In this document: one piece after another, positions 25,866-35,638 of the stretch
Layout of the letters: every line of letters starts with the position of its first letter
Position numbering within the stretch: position 1 is the first letter of the stretch
Assembly (NCBI GenBank): GCA_964460795.1
Contig: CAYWRU010000001.1
Location: 110,706 to 174,705, forward strand
DNA from: CAZOOM01 sp964460795
GTDB taxonomy: Bacteria; Omnitrophota; Omnitrophia; Omnitrophales; Aquincolibacteriaceae
Length of the DNA stretch: 64,000 bases
Direction: 5' to 3'
Program-made: the position numbers and the translations under genes
Notes under the pieces: generated by a model
What the model was told of the DNA's origin: nothing
The model's input: only the letters and a program-made list of their open reading frames with translations
Databases searched by the model: none

Positions 25866-26963
25866 TCACTTTCTAATAGGTTTACCAAAGCTGACTTTCA
25901 CTTTCTGTTTCTCGGCTTCTTCGCGAATCAGGTCACGCATGAAGCCTCTGTCCAACGAACCTGGATCGGTGTTAGCCGGCAGGTATACTTTCAGCAATCG
26001 ACCGCGAAGAGCCGGCCGCAGCTGCTCGTATAGTTTTTCAATGTGGTGCGGCCGGCCTTTGCGCTTCTCATCCTCGTCCTGATTAGGATCAAGAAGCACC
26101 ACCACACTTGCGCCAGGGCGTAACGCGCTGACAAGTTTCTGCCTATTGGGCTGACTCATGCTTTTGCCCCAGCATCCGACAGCCTGAGAGCCAAATCCCC
26201 AGACATCCATAGGACCTTCGACAACTACCACGGTTCGATGTGCGATAGCGCGTTCAAAGTTATAGAGCAAGTACTTGCGCCTCGTGCCTGGAGCCGTCCA
26301 GTATTTGGGTGCAGCCATTCCTTTATGCCAGTTTCCGATATGGCGCGCCTGCCAACCCATTAGTTTTCCGTTTTCATACAACGGGATGATTATGCGATCG
26401 CAAGCCTGCCAGTACCGCGACTCTGCGCAATAGCTGACGTCGTACATGCGCCCGATCTTAATAGGATCAAACATCCGGCTTTCGATGTACTGCACGGCAT
26501 GATGATCTGGATGCTCTTTGGCGAGGCGTTCAAGCGGTATGGTCGGGCCAGGTGGTTCTACCTCCTGTGCGCCGGCTACTACCGTCGTACCTTCCTTGAT
26601 AAATACACGACCGATATCTTTACCAAACGTACGGTATACCTGATCGTACAATCGCTCGCGGTTATCAAGGTCAGATTGGCATTCCTCGTTATAGCAATGC
26701 ATCAGCTGCAGGTTTCGCGACCCGCGACTGTCTTTGACGCCCCAGCGATGATTTATGGTCAATCGCCATCGAGTATCGCTACAAAATGGACAATTGATCT
26801 GGTACTCTTCGCCGGCATGATCGACATGAAGACGATCACCGTCATTTGCAATATCCGGCACATACCGACCTTGGAACGCCTCCCCTTGAGCCGCTACCCG
26901 TACTTCACCGAACTGTCGTTCCAGCATTCCATACAGGACCGGGTTGAGTGGCGAAAAATCCAT
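25866..26963 (-). CDS. DnaG-type primase
   Basis: 365 residues from MDFSPLNPVLYGM, just after the helicase stop. The zinc-binding part has CPFC near 62 and a second pair (HCYNEEC) near 95. The Toprim domain has VVVVEGPMDVWG (catalytic Glu) and VVLLDPNQDEDE (Asp-x-Asp type metal site). It makes RNA primers for lagging-strand synthesis with the helicase encoded immediately upstream. Confidence 0.88.
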   Translation of the reverse strand: MDFSPLNPVLYGMLERQFGEVRVAAQGEAFQGRYVPDIANDGDRLHVDHAGEEYQINCPFCSDTRWRLTINHRWGVKDSRGSRNLQLMHCYNEECQSDLDNRERLYDQVYRTFGKDIGRVFIKEGTTVVAGAQEVEPPGPTIPLERLAKEHPDHHAVQYIESRMFDPIKIGRMYDVSYCAESRYWQACDRIIIPLYENGKLMGWQARHIGNWHKGMAAPKYWTAPGTRRKYLLYNFERAIAHRTVVVVEGPMDVWGFGSQAVGCWGKSMSQPNRQKLVSALRPGASVVVLLDPNQDEDEKRKGRPHHIEKLYEQLRPALRGRLLKVYLPANTDPGSLDRGFMRDLIREEAEKQKVKVSFGKPIRK

Positions 26964-26964
26964 A

Positions 26965-28605
26965 TTACTCGTCGCCGAAATAGTTTCCGATGTCGCTCTG
27001 CGGCGGCAATCGACTTTTGAATTGTCCAGGCTTAGCAACTGTATACGACTTCTTTCTTTCGTCTGCGGAAATAATTCGTTTGCTTACTTGATCTACGAAG
27101 TAACGATCGCCGGTGCCACGTACGGCGGAGAATCGACCGTCGATAAACACGACGACTTCCTGTTTTGGCGGAGCACGGCGATGCTTGGAGCAATTGAATA
27201 CCGTGAGGTTTTCATCGTTCGGCTTGCCGACCTGAAAACAGAAATTGCAGTTTTCACCAAAGTTCAACGCTTCGGCCGCATCAGTGTGCTCGGCTGCGAC
27301 GCCGGCCTTCATAGCGTTCTTCTTACCGGACAGCTGGTGCAACAGGTATACGGGGGTCTTAAAACGCCCGGCAATCATGTTGCTGGCATCCAAAGGAAAG
27401 TTACCAATATGATGGCGCAGGTTATCGTAGCCGCCGGCTGACACCATAGCGTGGCGCTTAGCTGCAGCGCCCACGTAGTCGATCACAACGTGATCAACAC
27501 GAGTACCGGGATGCGCTTCAAGATCGGATTGGATAATGTCACGAATCTCGGCCACTAGGCCTGTGCCGCGTCCTGGGTTCTTAGGATCATTACCGGTCAT
27601 ATCGATGATACGCCAGTTGGAATGCAGGATGCGCTCGCCTTGCTTGTATCGAAGGTCCTCGCCCAATACGGCCGCGCCTACTGCAGCTTGATCTTTGAAT
27701 AGCTCGCGCTCATACGGTTTCAGATTTTCGGATGTGGAGAACTGTTCGCCGTTACGCAGCGTCTCGATGTCAATCTGTCCGATGCACGACAAAGCGCGCA
27801 TGATGTACCCATCGGGCTCATCTTCATAGAAGAAGTAGTAGCACATTCCGAGAGGAATAGGCTTACCGTCGGCTTTTGCTTTCAGGTATTCCGCATGAGC
27901 TTGGCGTGCGCGAAAAGTGGACAGCATGACGCCGAGAGTTGTTTTGCATGAGCCGTATGGTCCCATGAAACCGTATACTTCACCGCGCACGTCTCCACCG
28001 AGCAAGAACTCGTCAAAGAACGGCGTACCGGTACTTCGTTTTTCGATCGGCTTGGGTCGCCAGTCATTGGCGAACGGCGATTCAATAGGCGAACCACGCA
28101 GCGCCTCGACGTTGGCAGCTTGAGATGCGAGCGATCCGAACATCTCACTGAGATTCGTGGGAATCTCATTGCCGTCAAGAAACTTAGCGCGCAGTTGATC
28201 AATGGTGCGCTCATTGATGTAACGAACCAGGTAGCTTTTAGCTACTTTAGCGTCCGTCTCATCCGGCTCAGCGCCATCATATGTCTCAAGGAGAAACTCA
28301 TTAAGTTCCTCAAGCTGTTGATCGGTAATGCCTACTGGGTCGCGCTCAAGACGAGCATCAACCTCGGTGGCCAGCCATTCGTACGTAGGCAGTTCGCCGA
28401 AGCGCGTAAAATGCGCTTTGGCCGCTTCCCATATGATTGCAAGGTGCCGCTCGTATTCGCTGAACATATCGCCGGAAAGTCTATGACATGCGGCCGTGAA
28501 TGCGCTTTCACTACGCAGCAGCACGGAGAACATGTTTGATTTCTGACGCGGCGTCAGCGGCGCCTCTCGACGCACAGCATCTTGTTGTTTTTTCTTCTTA
28601 GCCAT
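26965..28605 (-). CDS. DnaB-like replicative helicase
   Basis: 546 residues from MAKKKKQQDAV; GGAG lies 6 nt before the start. The N-terminal helical domain (20-165) precedes a RecA-type motor. Walker A is GPYGSCKTTL (about 215), again with Cys in place of the usual Gly before Lys. Walker B is VDHVVIDYVG, and a QLSGKKN segment follows, as in DnaB-family sensor strands. Probably a hexameric 5'-3' helicase loading with the primase encoded downstream. Confidence 0.85.
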   Translation of the reverse strand: MAKKKKQQDAVRREAPLTPRQKSNMFSVLLRSESAFTAACHRLSGDMFSEYERHLAIIWEAAKAHFTRFGELPTYEWLATEVDARLERDPVGITDQQLEELNEFLLETYDGAEPDETDAKVAKSYLVRYINERTIDQLRAKFLDGNEIPTNLSEMFGSLASQAANVEALRGSPIESPFANDWRPKPIEKRSTGTPFFDEFLLGGDVRGEVYGFMGPYGSCKTTLGVMLSTFRARQAHAEYLKAKADGKPIPLGMCYYFFYEDEPDGYIMRALSCIGQIDIETLRNGEQFSTSENLKPYERELFKDQAAVGAAVLGEDLRYKQGERILHSNWRIIDMTGNDPKNPGRGTGLVAEIRDIIQSDLEAHPGTRVDHVVIDYVGAAAKRHAMVSAGGYDNLRHHIGNFPLDASNMIAGRFKTPVYLLHQLSGKKNAMKAGVAAEHTDAAEALNFGENCNFCFQVGKPNDENLTVFNCSKHRRAPPKQEVVVFIDGRFSAVRGTGDRYFVDQVSKRIISADERKKSYTVAKPGQFKSRLPPQSDIGNYFGDE

Positions 28606-29329
28606 CTGTATCTCCAAACACGTCAAAAATCTCTTTAGCTTGTGACTTAAATTTTGCCGGCACAAAATCGCCCCAGAATTCGTCATACAACTTGTCTTCT
28701 CGGCAGTACTGCCAAGCTGCGGCTCGAAAGTAATATCTCGCTGCTTTAGGTTGTTTGACTTTGCATGCCATGCAATATCGAAAGATTGCAGACATGCCCA
28801 GGGTCGTATCCATCAGAACCGACAAATTTACTTTGTCAGCCGGCCAGCCGGTTATGGCGCGTATCTCTTCAACTTGAAGGTTGTAGATAGACGTGCCGCT
28901 CATTAAGGCAGACTTGATCTCCTGCTCTGATATCTCTTCAAACTCAGGCCAAGCGTAGTACTTGTCCAGAGCTTTTTGTCCTACTAGGAAGTTGGGAGTC
29001 GGCGCTCGCTTCATACCCAGCTTAAGGAACTGGGCTTTTACGAATCGTTCGGGATCAAGCTTATGCTTCAGCACGAACAACGCAATCTTCGGCCAGATGG
29101 GCTTACAATTGCGTTTGCTTACTCCTCTACTTCCATGCACGTTAATTGTCCCGCCATCCCACATGGGATTGCTATCGTACGTCATATGCCCGCTATTGCG
29201 TGCCGTCCGCATCTCGTGAAGCTGTCGCTCTGAGATGTACACCGAACGAACACGATCAGCCAGTGCTTGAATCTCCGCCTGTAGCGGATGATTTTCTTCG
29301 TCCTGCTCTTCGTCGTATTGGTTCAGCAT
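28598..29329 (-). CDS. Unknown protein, possible helicase accessory
   Basis: 243 residues starting MLNQYDEEQDEENHPLQ. It overlaps the SF2 helicase 3' end by 74 nt and the DnaB-like gene by 8 nt. Mostly helical; CMACKVKQPKAARYYFRAAAWQYC is a Cys-containing helical segment. Its position directly before the replicative helicase would suit a loader or clamp, but no motif supports that. Confidence 0.6.
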   Translation of the reverse strand: MLNQYDEEQDEENHPLQAEIQALADRVRSVYISERQLHEMRTARNSGHMTYDSNPMWDGGTINVHGSRGVSKRNCKPIWPKIALFVLKHKLDPERFVKAQFLKLGMKRAPTPNFLVGQKALDKYYAWPEFEEISEQEIKSALMSGTSIYNLQVEEIRAITGWPADKVNLSVLMDTTLGMSAIFRYCMACKVKQPKAARYYFRAAAWQYCREDKLYDEFWGDFVPAKFKSQAKEIFDVFGDTDG

Positions 29330-30815
29330 CTTGTGGTTTATCCAGGTCTACTTGTGTCCACCCTTTTTGGCGATAGTTTCGCCGGCGCCCTAGCGACTTG
29401 TTCAGATAGCCGTCGTCAAAGTTGTCCATGAAGTCATGGAGAATGCCGACCTTCTTATCTGTATAAAGCCGGCTAACGCGGCCAGGGATCTGGGTATCGC
29501 CGATCGGGCTACCGCCGCCATCGGCTCTAATAAGCACTTGAAGTTGGTGGAAATTTACACCGCGGTTCCAAATGCTTGTAACTATTACTTTGCGAAGCGT
29601 ACCTTTTTCAAATTGCTTTTCAAGGTCGAGCTTTCGCTTTGTGTTCATATAGGGCTCGTCTTCGTCGATCAAACCCCATGATGTGTATTTTTGGCGATCC
29701 TCCTCGCTCAGAGTTTCGTATGCGAGAGTAAACTCCGGGAGGTGCTTCTTGAGGTGCATAGCGTGCTCTACCGTGTTTACAACGATTAGCATTTGATCAT
29801 CCGGATACATGCGAGCTATTTCGGCAATCTTTTTATTTCGTACCGGATTGCGCCAAATGCCGGCTCGCTCTCGCGGCACGTCAGTCTTACCATCGCATGG
29901 GTTGCGCTCGCAGTTGATTTCGCTCCATCTGACTTCGATGGGTACGATCATGTTCGCTGCTTGAGCTTCCTGGTAGCTGATATCCATGATCAGCGGACCG
30001 AAGACGCCTTCTAGTTCAAACTCGCGACGGTCCGGCCGCTTCTGACTGGCGCTAAACATAAACATGCGGCTATAGCGATAACGCGCAAGTTTGCGAAGAT
30101 AGGTTGGAGCGGCAAGCTCGTGCCCCTCATCGGCAAGCACGATATCCGCATCAAACTCAGAGTGCTGCAACGAGTCAGCGGTATACACCATGACTCGACG
30201 ACCTTCGTGCTTCTTGCCGGCGCCAACAATGCCTACATCAGGTAGATGCGTGCAAAGCGTAGCGTGAATGTCGCGCGCAATTTTAGTGGACTTAACCACT
30301 ACGTCGATGCGCGCATGCGGCAGAAGGCGCGCAAGCTGCACGATGATGAAGCTTTTGCCGTAGCCGGTCGGACAATCGATGCGCCCGTTCTCGTTAGCGA
30401 GAATGGCTTTGATCGTCTCTTTCTGCTTATGTCGCCACTGTATCTCGCCGATACGCGCCCACTGCGGTTCAAATACATGAGGCCGCGGATGTGGTCGATG
30501 ATTGACGAGCTTAACGCTTATGTTGGTTTTCTTAAGCGCGGCTTTGATCTTATGCAGATAGCCGAAATTGGTCACCATACGAGCCGGCGATTTCTCATCC
30601 GGCTTGTATCGGTAACACGCGGTATTGATGAACTCAATCCGCTTCCCCGTATCGAAAGCTTCCTTGCCTCTGATGTGCCTCACCTGTTGATAGGTGAGCG
30701 CCTTTTCAATAGGCTCGCACACGCGCTTCGTGATTGGGGTAATGGCAATCAGATTGCCATCACGAGCGATTATTACTTGATTTTCCGCAACAGGCACGGC
30801 AAATTTCCCGGTCAA
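29256..30815 (-). CDS. SF2 DNA helicase (UvsW-like)
   Basis: 519 residues. Motif I is CPTGYGKSF (about 151), motif II is VLADEGHELA, motif III is MFSASQKRPDRRE, and motif VI is QIPGRVSRLY, preceded by SIWNRGVNFHQL. This is a DExH helicase of the UvsW/RecG-like phage class that remodels branched DNA. The start is probably the TTG at 30815 (no clear ribosome site); a GTG seven codons in is possible. The C-terminus is Arg/Ser-rich. Confidence 0.83.
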   Translation of the reverse strand: MTGKFAVPVAENQVIIARDGNLIAITPITKRVCEPIEKALTYQQVRHIRGKEAFDTGKRIEFINTACYRYKPDEKSPARMVTNFGYLHKIKAALKKTNISVKLVNHRPHPRPHVFEPQWARIGEIQWRHKQKETIKAILANENGRIDCPTGYGKSFIIVQLARLLPHARIDVVVKSTKIARDIHATLCTHLPDVGIVGAGKKHEGRRVMVYTADSLQHSEFDADIVLADEGHELAAPTYLRKLARYRYSRMFMFSASQKRPDRREFELEGVFGPLIMDISYQEAQAANMIVPIEVRWSEINCERNPCDGKTDVPRERAGIWRNPVRNKKIAEIARMYPDDQMLIVVNTVEHAMHLKKHLPEFTLAYETLSEEDRQKYTSWGLIDEDEPYMNTKRKLDLEKQFEKGTLRKVIVTSIWNRGVNFHQLQVLIRADGGGSPIGDTQIPGRVSRLYTDKKVGILHDFMDNFDDGYLNKSLGRRRNYRQKGWTQVDLDKPQDAEPIRRRAGRRKSSATGGDSSTG

Positions 30816-30900
30816 AGGGTTGCATTGTCGTGCAAAGAATCATATGTTGTTGGGCTGAGGCAAGGGCCGCACCACGGGTAACCATATATCCTTTGCCATA

Positions 30901-30938
30901 GTAGCCGGCGAGCACCACCTCGCCGGCTACTTCTTTTT
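30901..30938 (+). terminator. Strong hairpin with plus-strand T-run
   Basis: Perfect 12-bp stem (GTAGCCGGCGAG / CTCGCCGGCTAC), 6-nt loop, followed on the plus strand by TTCTTTTT. The neighbouring genes are all on the minus strand, where no T-run follows. It would therefore stop antisense transcription, or act as a structured 3' end for the minus-strand unit. Confidence 0.6.
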
Positions 30939-30942
30939 ACGT

Positions 30943-31455
30943 TCACAATTCCAGGTGTACGATATCGGGCGCCTTGACTGGAGTGTATCGCTTAATCAGC
31001 GACTCAACAGTGAAGTAGCCATACTCGGTAGGCATGGCTTGGCTAACGCCTTTGTATCTACCTGCTATATCCATTAGGTGCCAGAAGTCTTCGTCCGAAA
31101 TGCAGTCAGGGACCGCGGCATTCACTGAAATTACATCGCCTGGATTAAAGGCTTCGTGTTTGGTGAAACGCTGCGGACTGTAATAGCGCTTGTATAGCTC
31201 TAACGGAACCGGCCTCGGATGGCCGTCGATGTGTGGATCGAAGCAAATGTTATCGACTTCAGATTGATGTCGAGACATAAGCTCAGTCGCGAATAGCATG
31301 TTAGCCCTCCACCCGCGTGGCAGGAACATTACGCGACCGTCGGGGCTCCGTTGAAAAGCGAAATACTGCTGGCTATTGGTGCCATGACTTAGAAATCGTC
31401 GAACATTGCCAAGGCTGTGCTTGGTGAACTGGATTTTTACCGTTAGCTCTCGCAT
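30943..31455 (-). CDS. Unknown protein (170 aa)
   Basis: Starts MRELTVKIQFTKHSLGNVRRF. Contains FAFQRSPDGRVMFLPRGWRANMLFA, suggesting a small beta domain, and a helical C-terminus. No family recognised. It stands between hairpin structures on both sides. Confidence 0.65.
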   Translation of the reverse strand: MRELTVKIQFTKHSLGNVRRFLSHGTNSQQYFAFQRSPDGRVMFLPRGWRANMLFATELMSRHQSEVDNICFDPHIDGHPRPVPLELYKRYYSPQRFTKHEAFNPGDVISVNAAVPDCISDEDFWHLMDIAGRYKGVSQAMPTEYGYFTVESLIKRYTPVKAPDIVHLEL

Positions 31456-31547
31456 AGCGGTGTCCTAAATTGGCGATCGGTAATGCTACATCCTGACGAC
31501 TAGCCCGACAATGGGCTAATATCTGGTAGCGCGCAATTACTGAAGTA

Positions 31548-32486
31548 CTATCGGTAGTAGGTTGGGAAACGATTGCGATGCCGGGTGTACGCCGTTGCAT
31601 CGTGCTCAGCGCGGAAGAAGTACTCAGGAACAAATAGTTCGCGACCGACAGGTGCGATTGACTGCAGCCATACGCTGCAAATGAAGTCAACCAGCATCCG
31701 GCCGGCGCGCAGTAAGCCGCGGGATTGTGAACTGTGAGAGGCCCAACAGTTCCACAAGAAATGCTTACCGGTTTTCAGTACTTCAGGCTCTGGTTGCGAC
31801 TTGGAAGTCCAGCACTTTGTCAGCATCAGAAAGCGATCAAAGCCGTTGGCAGGCTTTATGCGTGCTTTTGGATCGATGAATTTTTCCGCATTTGGCTCAA
31901 ACAGGCCGAGGTAGCTGTAAAGGTTGCTACGGCGGTCCGGTTTCATTGGATCGATCCACCAACGCGGATCGACAATTCTGGTGATTAGGTACCATGCGCT
32001 TTGCAAATCAAGGTCTGGTATGAACGCGAGAGCCGGCCAAGCCGGATGTTGAAGCAGTAGAGACCGCACGCGCGGCGTCAATTCTCCGTGGTCGAATTCG
32101 GTAATCAATTGATACGTTATGTAATCGCCGCGATTAACGTCATGCCAGCCGCCTACGCTGGGATTTACGTTAGTTCGGCGCATCTGTGACAACACAAGAG
32201 CCGGATCATCCCGATACCCTTTTGGGATAAGATTCGGACTCATGAGTTCTAGTCGTGAAGGGCGATACAGCCCTTCTTCAAAACGCGGGCGCGCTAATGC
32301 TGTGATTAACTCAGCATGCGTCGGCAGTCCAATGAGTCGAATACGTTCGACTTCACGCACCCAATCAAGCTCTGCGATTTGCTCTGGTGTGGAGTTCTCG
32401 ATGCGGTCAGCCTTAGCTCCGTCACCGAACCACACACAGCCGTCGCTGCTCTGGTAAAGCTGCAACTCTCGGGTATCTACTGTCAT
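31548..32486 (-). CDS. Unknown protein (312 aa)
   Basis: Starts MTVDTRELQLYQSSDGC seven nucleotides after the SbcC-like stop. Trp- and Pro-rich (HPAWPALAFIPDLDLQSAWYLIT); no catalytic motif seen. Co-transcribed with the SbcC/D pair by position. Confidence 0.65.
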   Translation of the reverse strand: MTVDTRELQLYQSSDGCVWFGDGAKADRIENSTPEQIAELDWVREVERIRLIGLPTHAELITALARPRFEEGLYRPSRLELMSPNLIPKGYRDDPALVLSQMRRTNVNPSVGGWHDVNRGDYITYQLITEFDHGELTPRVRSLLLQHPAWPALAFIPDLDLQSAWYLITRIVDPRWWIDPMKPDRRSNLYSYLGLFEPNAEKFIDPKARIKPANGFDRFLMLTKCWTSKSQPEPEVLKTGKHFLWNCWASHSSQSRGLLRAGRMLVDFICSVWLQSIAPVGRELFVPEYFFRAEHDATAYTRHRNRFPTYYR

Positions 32487-32493
32487 TTAGTCC

Positions 32494-34533
32494 TCAGGAC
32501 ACACAAAGAATCTGATCGAATGAATTCATCAGTGATACTTCGTGCGTGATCACAATTACCTGGTGTCCTCGATCCTTCACGTGCTGGGACATTCGCTGAA
32601 GCAGTTCCTGCAGGTGAAGAATGTTTTGCGAATCTAAGCCCGCTGTGGGCTCGTCCGCAACCATCATACCTAGGTCTGCTGCAAATAGAGAATTGAATCC
32701 TAGCCGGCCTGTCATAGCCGTAACTACCAATTGCCCTCCCGACAGCCGTTCAACTGGCTGCTCGTTGCCGTCGCGAAATACGGCCCTAAAGCCGAGTTGC
32801 GAATCGGGAATCACGCGGAATGGGCGTTCAAAGTCTGACAAATTCTGATTTATTTCTACAGCCAAAGATTCATGCGTACCGTCGTGAACAAGCTTAGGTA
32901 GCGAGTCACGGTGCAGCACCGATCGGATATTTGAAAGGTGATTCACGGCGGCTATTACGCCGGCGCTTCGTTCGACTATACGGCATTCTTCGGCATATCG
33001 TTTTTCCAGTGCGCGCACCTCTACTTCAAGAGTCTTGCTGGCGACCTCTGCGTCGACAACCTCCTCTTTGGCTTTCTCGTGTGCGGCTAGTTTCTTGACG
33101 ACCTTGTTGTAGGTCTCCTCGGTCATGTCTGATTCTTGCGCTTTTGTAGCGTTATCGAATCGCGCTTTAAGCGACAGATGGTTTCTCGTCGCCTGCTCAA
33201 GTTCTGCTTGCGTACGGCTAATCTGCTGCCGGATAGCTGCCTGCTCTGAAGCCAGCGCATTGCGCGCTTTATCGGGCACCGGTGTTTCCGGTTTAGGTAG
33301 CGGCTTGTAAGCGGCAAGTTCGCCTTGAATACGGCTTTCATCTTTCTGGTACGCATGCAACTTAAAGCTGTACTCGCCGCATGCCTCAAAGAATTCGTTG
33401 TATTCGGCAATTTTTGCCGGCAACGTATTAGCCAGTTTCTGTGCGTCTGCGATTTGCGCGATAAGCACGTCACCGTCTGTTCCGCACGTCGGACATTTGG
33501 CCGTCTTCTTGTCTGCAAACGTATCCAAGATGGCTTTGGCGCCCTCTAGCTGAATCTCCATAGTCGTCAGCAATTTACTGATCGCCGCCTCCTGATCGTA
33601 GTTATCAGGAGCAGTGGGCGGTTTTAAGGCCGCTAGCTTCGCTTCTAACGCGCGGCGGCGAGCTTCGGACTGTTCGTACTCGTACCACACGTCGGCCGCA
33701 GCTATATCGCTACTGACGTGTTTGAGCTTTTGTTGAAGATCGGCAAGTTGGAGAGTCTTGTAATTTGCAAGCGTATTGGCAGCTTCGATGCTTGGCATAA
33801 GCTCGGCAATCTGGGCGGCTGCGGCTTTCTTCAGCTTGTACCGCTCAACGGCTCGTTGATATTTTTGCGCTCGATCTGATTCAAGCAGTCGTTCTCGAAT
33901 CGAGTCCACCAATTGGCGAGCTGCAACGTATCGCTTCTTGGCGTCTTTCAACTCAATGGCCGTACGCTTTGAATCAGGAAGCACGGCCGGCACCGTGGCA
34001 GATAGGTTGGCTATCTCCTTGCCTAACACTGCATGCGCTTTCTCTGCGCGCTCCGTATCGCAAATACGAGCATAGGATATCGATCGCTTTGTCGGCGAAG
34101 CGATAAGCCACTCGAACATGGCCCACTGCGGAATGAACACATGCTCGCCGATGACTTCAAATGACGTCTGCAAAATATCTTCAACAGCTTTTTGGATCTC
34201 GCCGGACCTATCAAGCTGTTTCTTACCTTGTCGCATCATCTTGTGCGTGTCTTTCAACAAGTCACGCTCAATTGTGAACTCTTGTCCTAAATGCTCCCAG
34301 GTAGTGACGATCTTTGACTCAGCATCGGTGCCGCGCATTGTGCTGCGAATGTTGTCAGCCTTTGTTCCTGAGTTGCGGCCGAAGTCATTTGTAAGGCACG
34401 CATAAGCCATGTTAATGGCGTTTGATTTTCCCGAGCCGTTGCGGCCGGTCACTCCGATCAGTCCTCGGTGAAACGTCCAGTCCAGCCGCTCGTGCTGGCA
34501 CACATTCAGCAACTTCAGATTCTTCAGCCACAT
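32494..34533 (-). CDS. SbcC/Rad50-like (gp46-like) ATPase subunit
   Basis: About 679 residues from MWLKNLKLLNV (AGGTGG 5 nt upstream). Walker A is VTGRNGSGKSNA (about 33). Two long coiled coils flank a zinc hook (KCPTCGTDG, about 350). The ABC signature is ERLSGGQLVVTAM, and Walker B is LGMMVADEPTAGLD. With the nuclease encoded upstream (overlapping by 122 nt) it forms the complex that processes DNA ends for recombination. Confidence 0.9.
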   Translation of the reverse strand: MWLKNLKLLNVCQHERLDWTFHRGLIGVTGRNGSGKSNAINMAYACLTNDFGRNSGTKADNIRSTMRGTDAESKIVTTWEHLGQEFTIERDLLKDTHKMMRQGKKQLDRSGEIQKAVEDILQTSFEVIGEHVFIPQWAMFEWLIASPTKRSISYARICDTERAEKAHAVLGKEIANLSATVPAVLPDSKRTAIELKDAKKRYVAARQLVDSIRERLLESDRAQKYQRAVERYKLKKAAAAQIAELMPSIEAANTLANYKTLQLADLQQKLKHVSSDIAAADVWYEYEQSEARRRALEAKLAALKPPTAPDNYDQEAAISKLLTTMEIQLEGAKAILDTFADKKTAKCPTCGTDGDVLIAQIADAQKLANTLPAKIAEYNEFFEACGEYSFKLHAYQKDESRIQGELAAYKPLPKPETPVPDKARNALASEQAAIRQQISRTQAELEQATRNHLSLKARFDNATKAQESDMTEETYNKVVKKLAAHEKAKEEVVDAEVASKTLEVEVRALEKRYAEECRIVERSAGVIAAVNHLSNIRSVLHRDSLPKLVHDGTHESLAVEINQNLSDFERPFRVIPDSQLGFRAVFRDGNEQPVERLSGGQLVVTAMTGRLGFNSLFAADLGMMVADEPTAGLDSQNILHLQELLQRMSQHVKDRGHQVIVITHEVSLMNSFDQILCVS

Positions 34534-35638
34534 TGATACCACCTAGAAAGCGTTCCTTGATGGACGCGATCGCATCTGCGATCTGTCCTGCGTCGCGACT
34601 AGCTTGAAGCACTGTAAGGGTGTCCGAATACAGCGGAGACTCTTTGTCAGGAACAATCAGTTCGAGACAACCCTCAAGACCGAGCTTAACTAGTTCGTCG
34701 CGCTTTTGCCGGCTAACCTGCTGCGATTCGGTTTCCGGCCACACTTGTTCTTCAAATACAAACGCTTCGTCGTTGACAGCATTTAGGATTCGAGCCTGCG
34801 CTTCGGGCAGCTCTACCCGGTATTTGATTTTGAAAATCGGTTTACGGATATGTACGGGCAGCTGCGGGCTGCCTGTTGTGATTTGCTCGATATCCTGTTT
34901 TACGTTTGCACAGAACTCGTCAAGGTCGCGTACGGTGTTAAGCTCGATGAATCGGAACGGTCGGCTGTGCAATCGCTTTTTAACGAACTTGCCGGCGTCC
35001 CAGATGATGCAGTAATGCTCATCCGGCTCGTCGATTTTGCGCATATGCGTAGCGCCGGGCGAGAAACATCGCAGCTTTTGCCCGGTCTTGCCGGTCACAT
35101 TCTTGCTTACGAACTTATGAAAGTCACCTGTGATGCAATATTCAGCGTGCGGGATAACTGCCATCGAAGCCTGGGCGCGCGAACCCATGAATTCTTCCCA
35201 CACCTGGTGAGCGATCACCATGTTGGTGCCTTTTGGTACGGCACCGAACGCATCCGGAATATCGGATGTGCGCTGGTAGTCTAGCCCATAGGTAAGGAAA
35301 GGACCGATCTGCGTAAGCTTTCCGTGCAAATGCAAGGACGAGCCAGAAACGGTTTGGACCCAAGGCGGGTCGGCCATTTCGTGCTGTCCTTGCACGTAAC
35401 CAAACTGAACGCCGCAATCCACGAGGCGTTTTAACTGTCGTCCTAGAGAATCAATCGGAGGTGAATCATTCACCTTTTTGTCGATAAGATCGCCGGCGGC
35501 AACAAGCCATTCGGCCTGGCGCTCGCAAGCGATATCAACAAGCTGATGCAGAGCCCATTCAGCATCCCCATATAAATCCGATCGCCCTGACCAGATATAG
35601 GAGGACAAGTGAAGGTCCGCGGCAAATACAATGCTCAT
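34412..35638 (-). CDS. SbcD/Mre11-like (gp47-like) nuclease subunit
   Basis: 408 residues. Metallophosphoesterase motifs in order: FAADLHLSS, VAAGDLIDK, YVQGQHEMA, MVIAHQVWE, YCITGDFHKF. The C-terminal part would hold the capping region and the contact with SbcC. The gene overlaps both neighbours, which fits fixed stoichiometry. Confidence 0.88.
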   Translation of the reverse strand: MSIVFAADLHLSSYIWSGRSDLYGDAEWALHQLVDIACERQAEWLVAAGDLIDKKVNDSPPIDSLGRQLKRLVDCGVQFGYVQGQHEMADPPWVQTVSGSSLHLHGKLTQIGPFLTYGLDYQRTSDIPDAFGAVPKGTNMVIAHQVWEEFMGSRAQASMAVIPHAEYCITGDFHKFVSKNVTGKTGQKLRCFSPGATHMRKIDEPDEHYCIIWDAGKFVKKRLHSRPFRFIELNTVRDLDEFCANVKQDIEQITTGSPQLPVHIRKPIFKIKYRVELPEAQARILNAVNDEAFVFEEQVWPETESQQVSRQKRDELVKLGLEGCLELIVPDKESPLYSDTLTVLQASRDAGQIADAIASIKERFLGGINVAEESEVAECVPARAAGLDVSPRTDRSDRPQRLGKIKRH

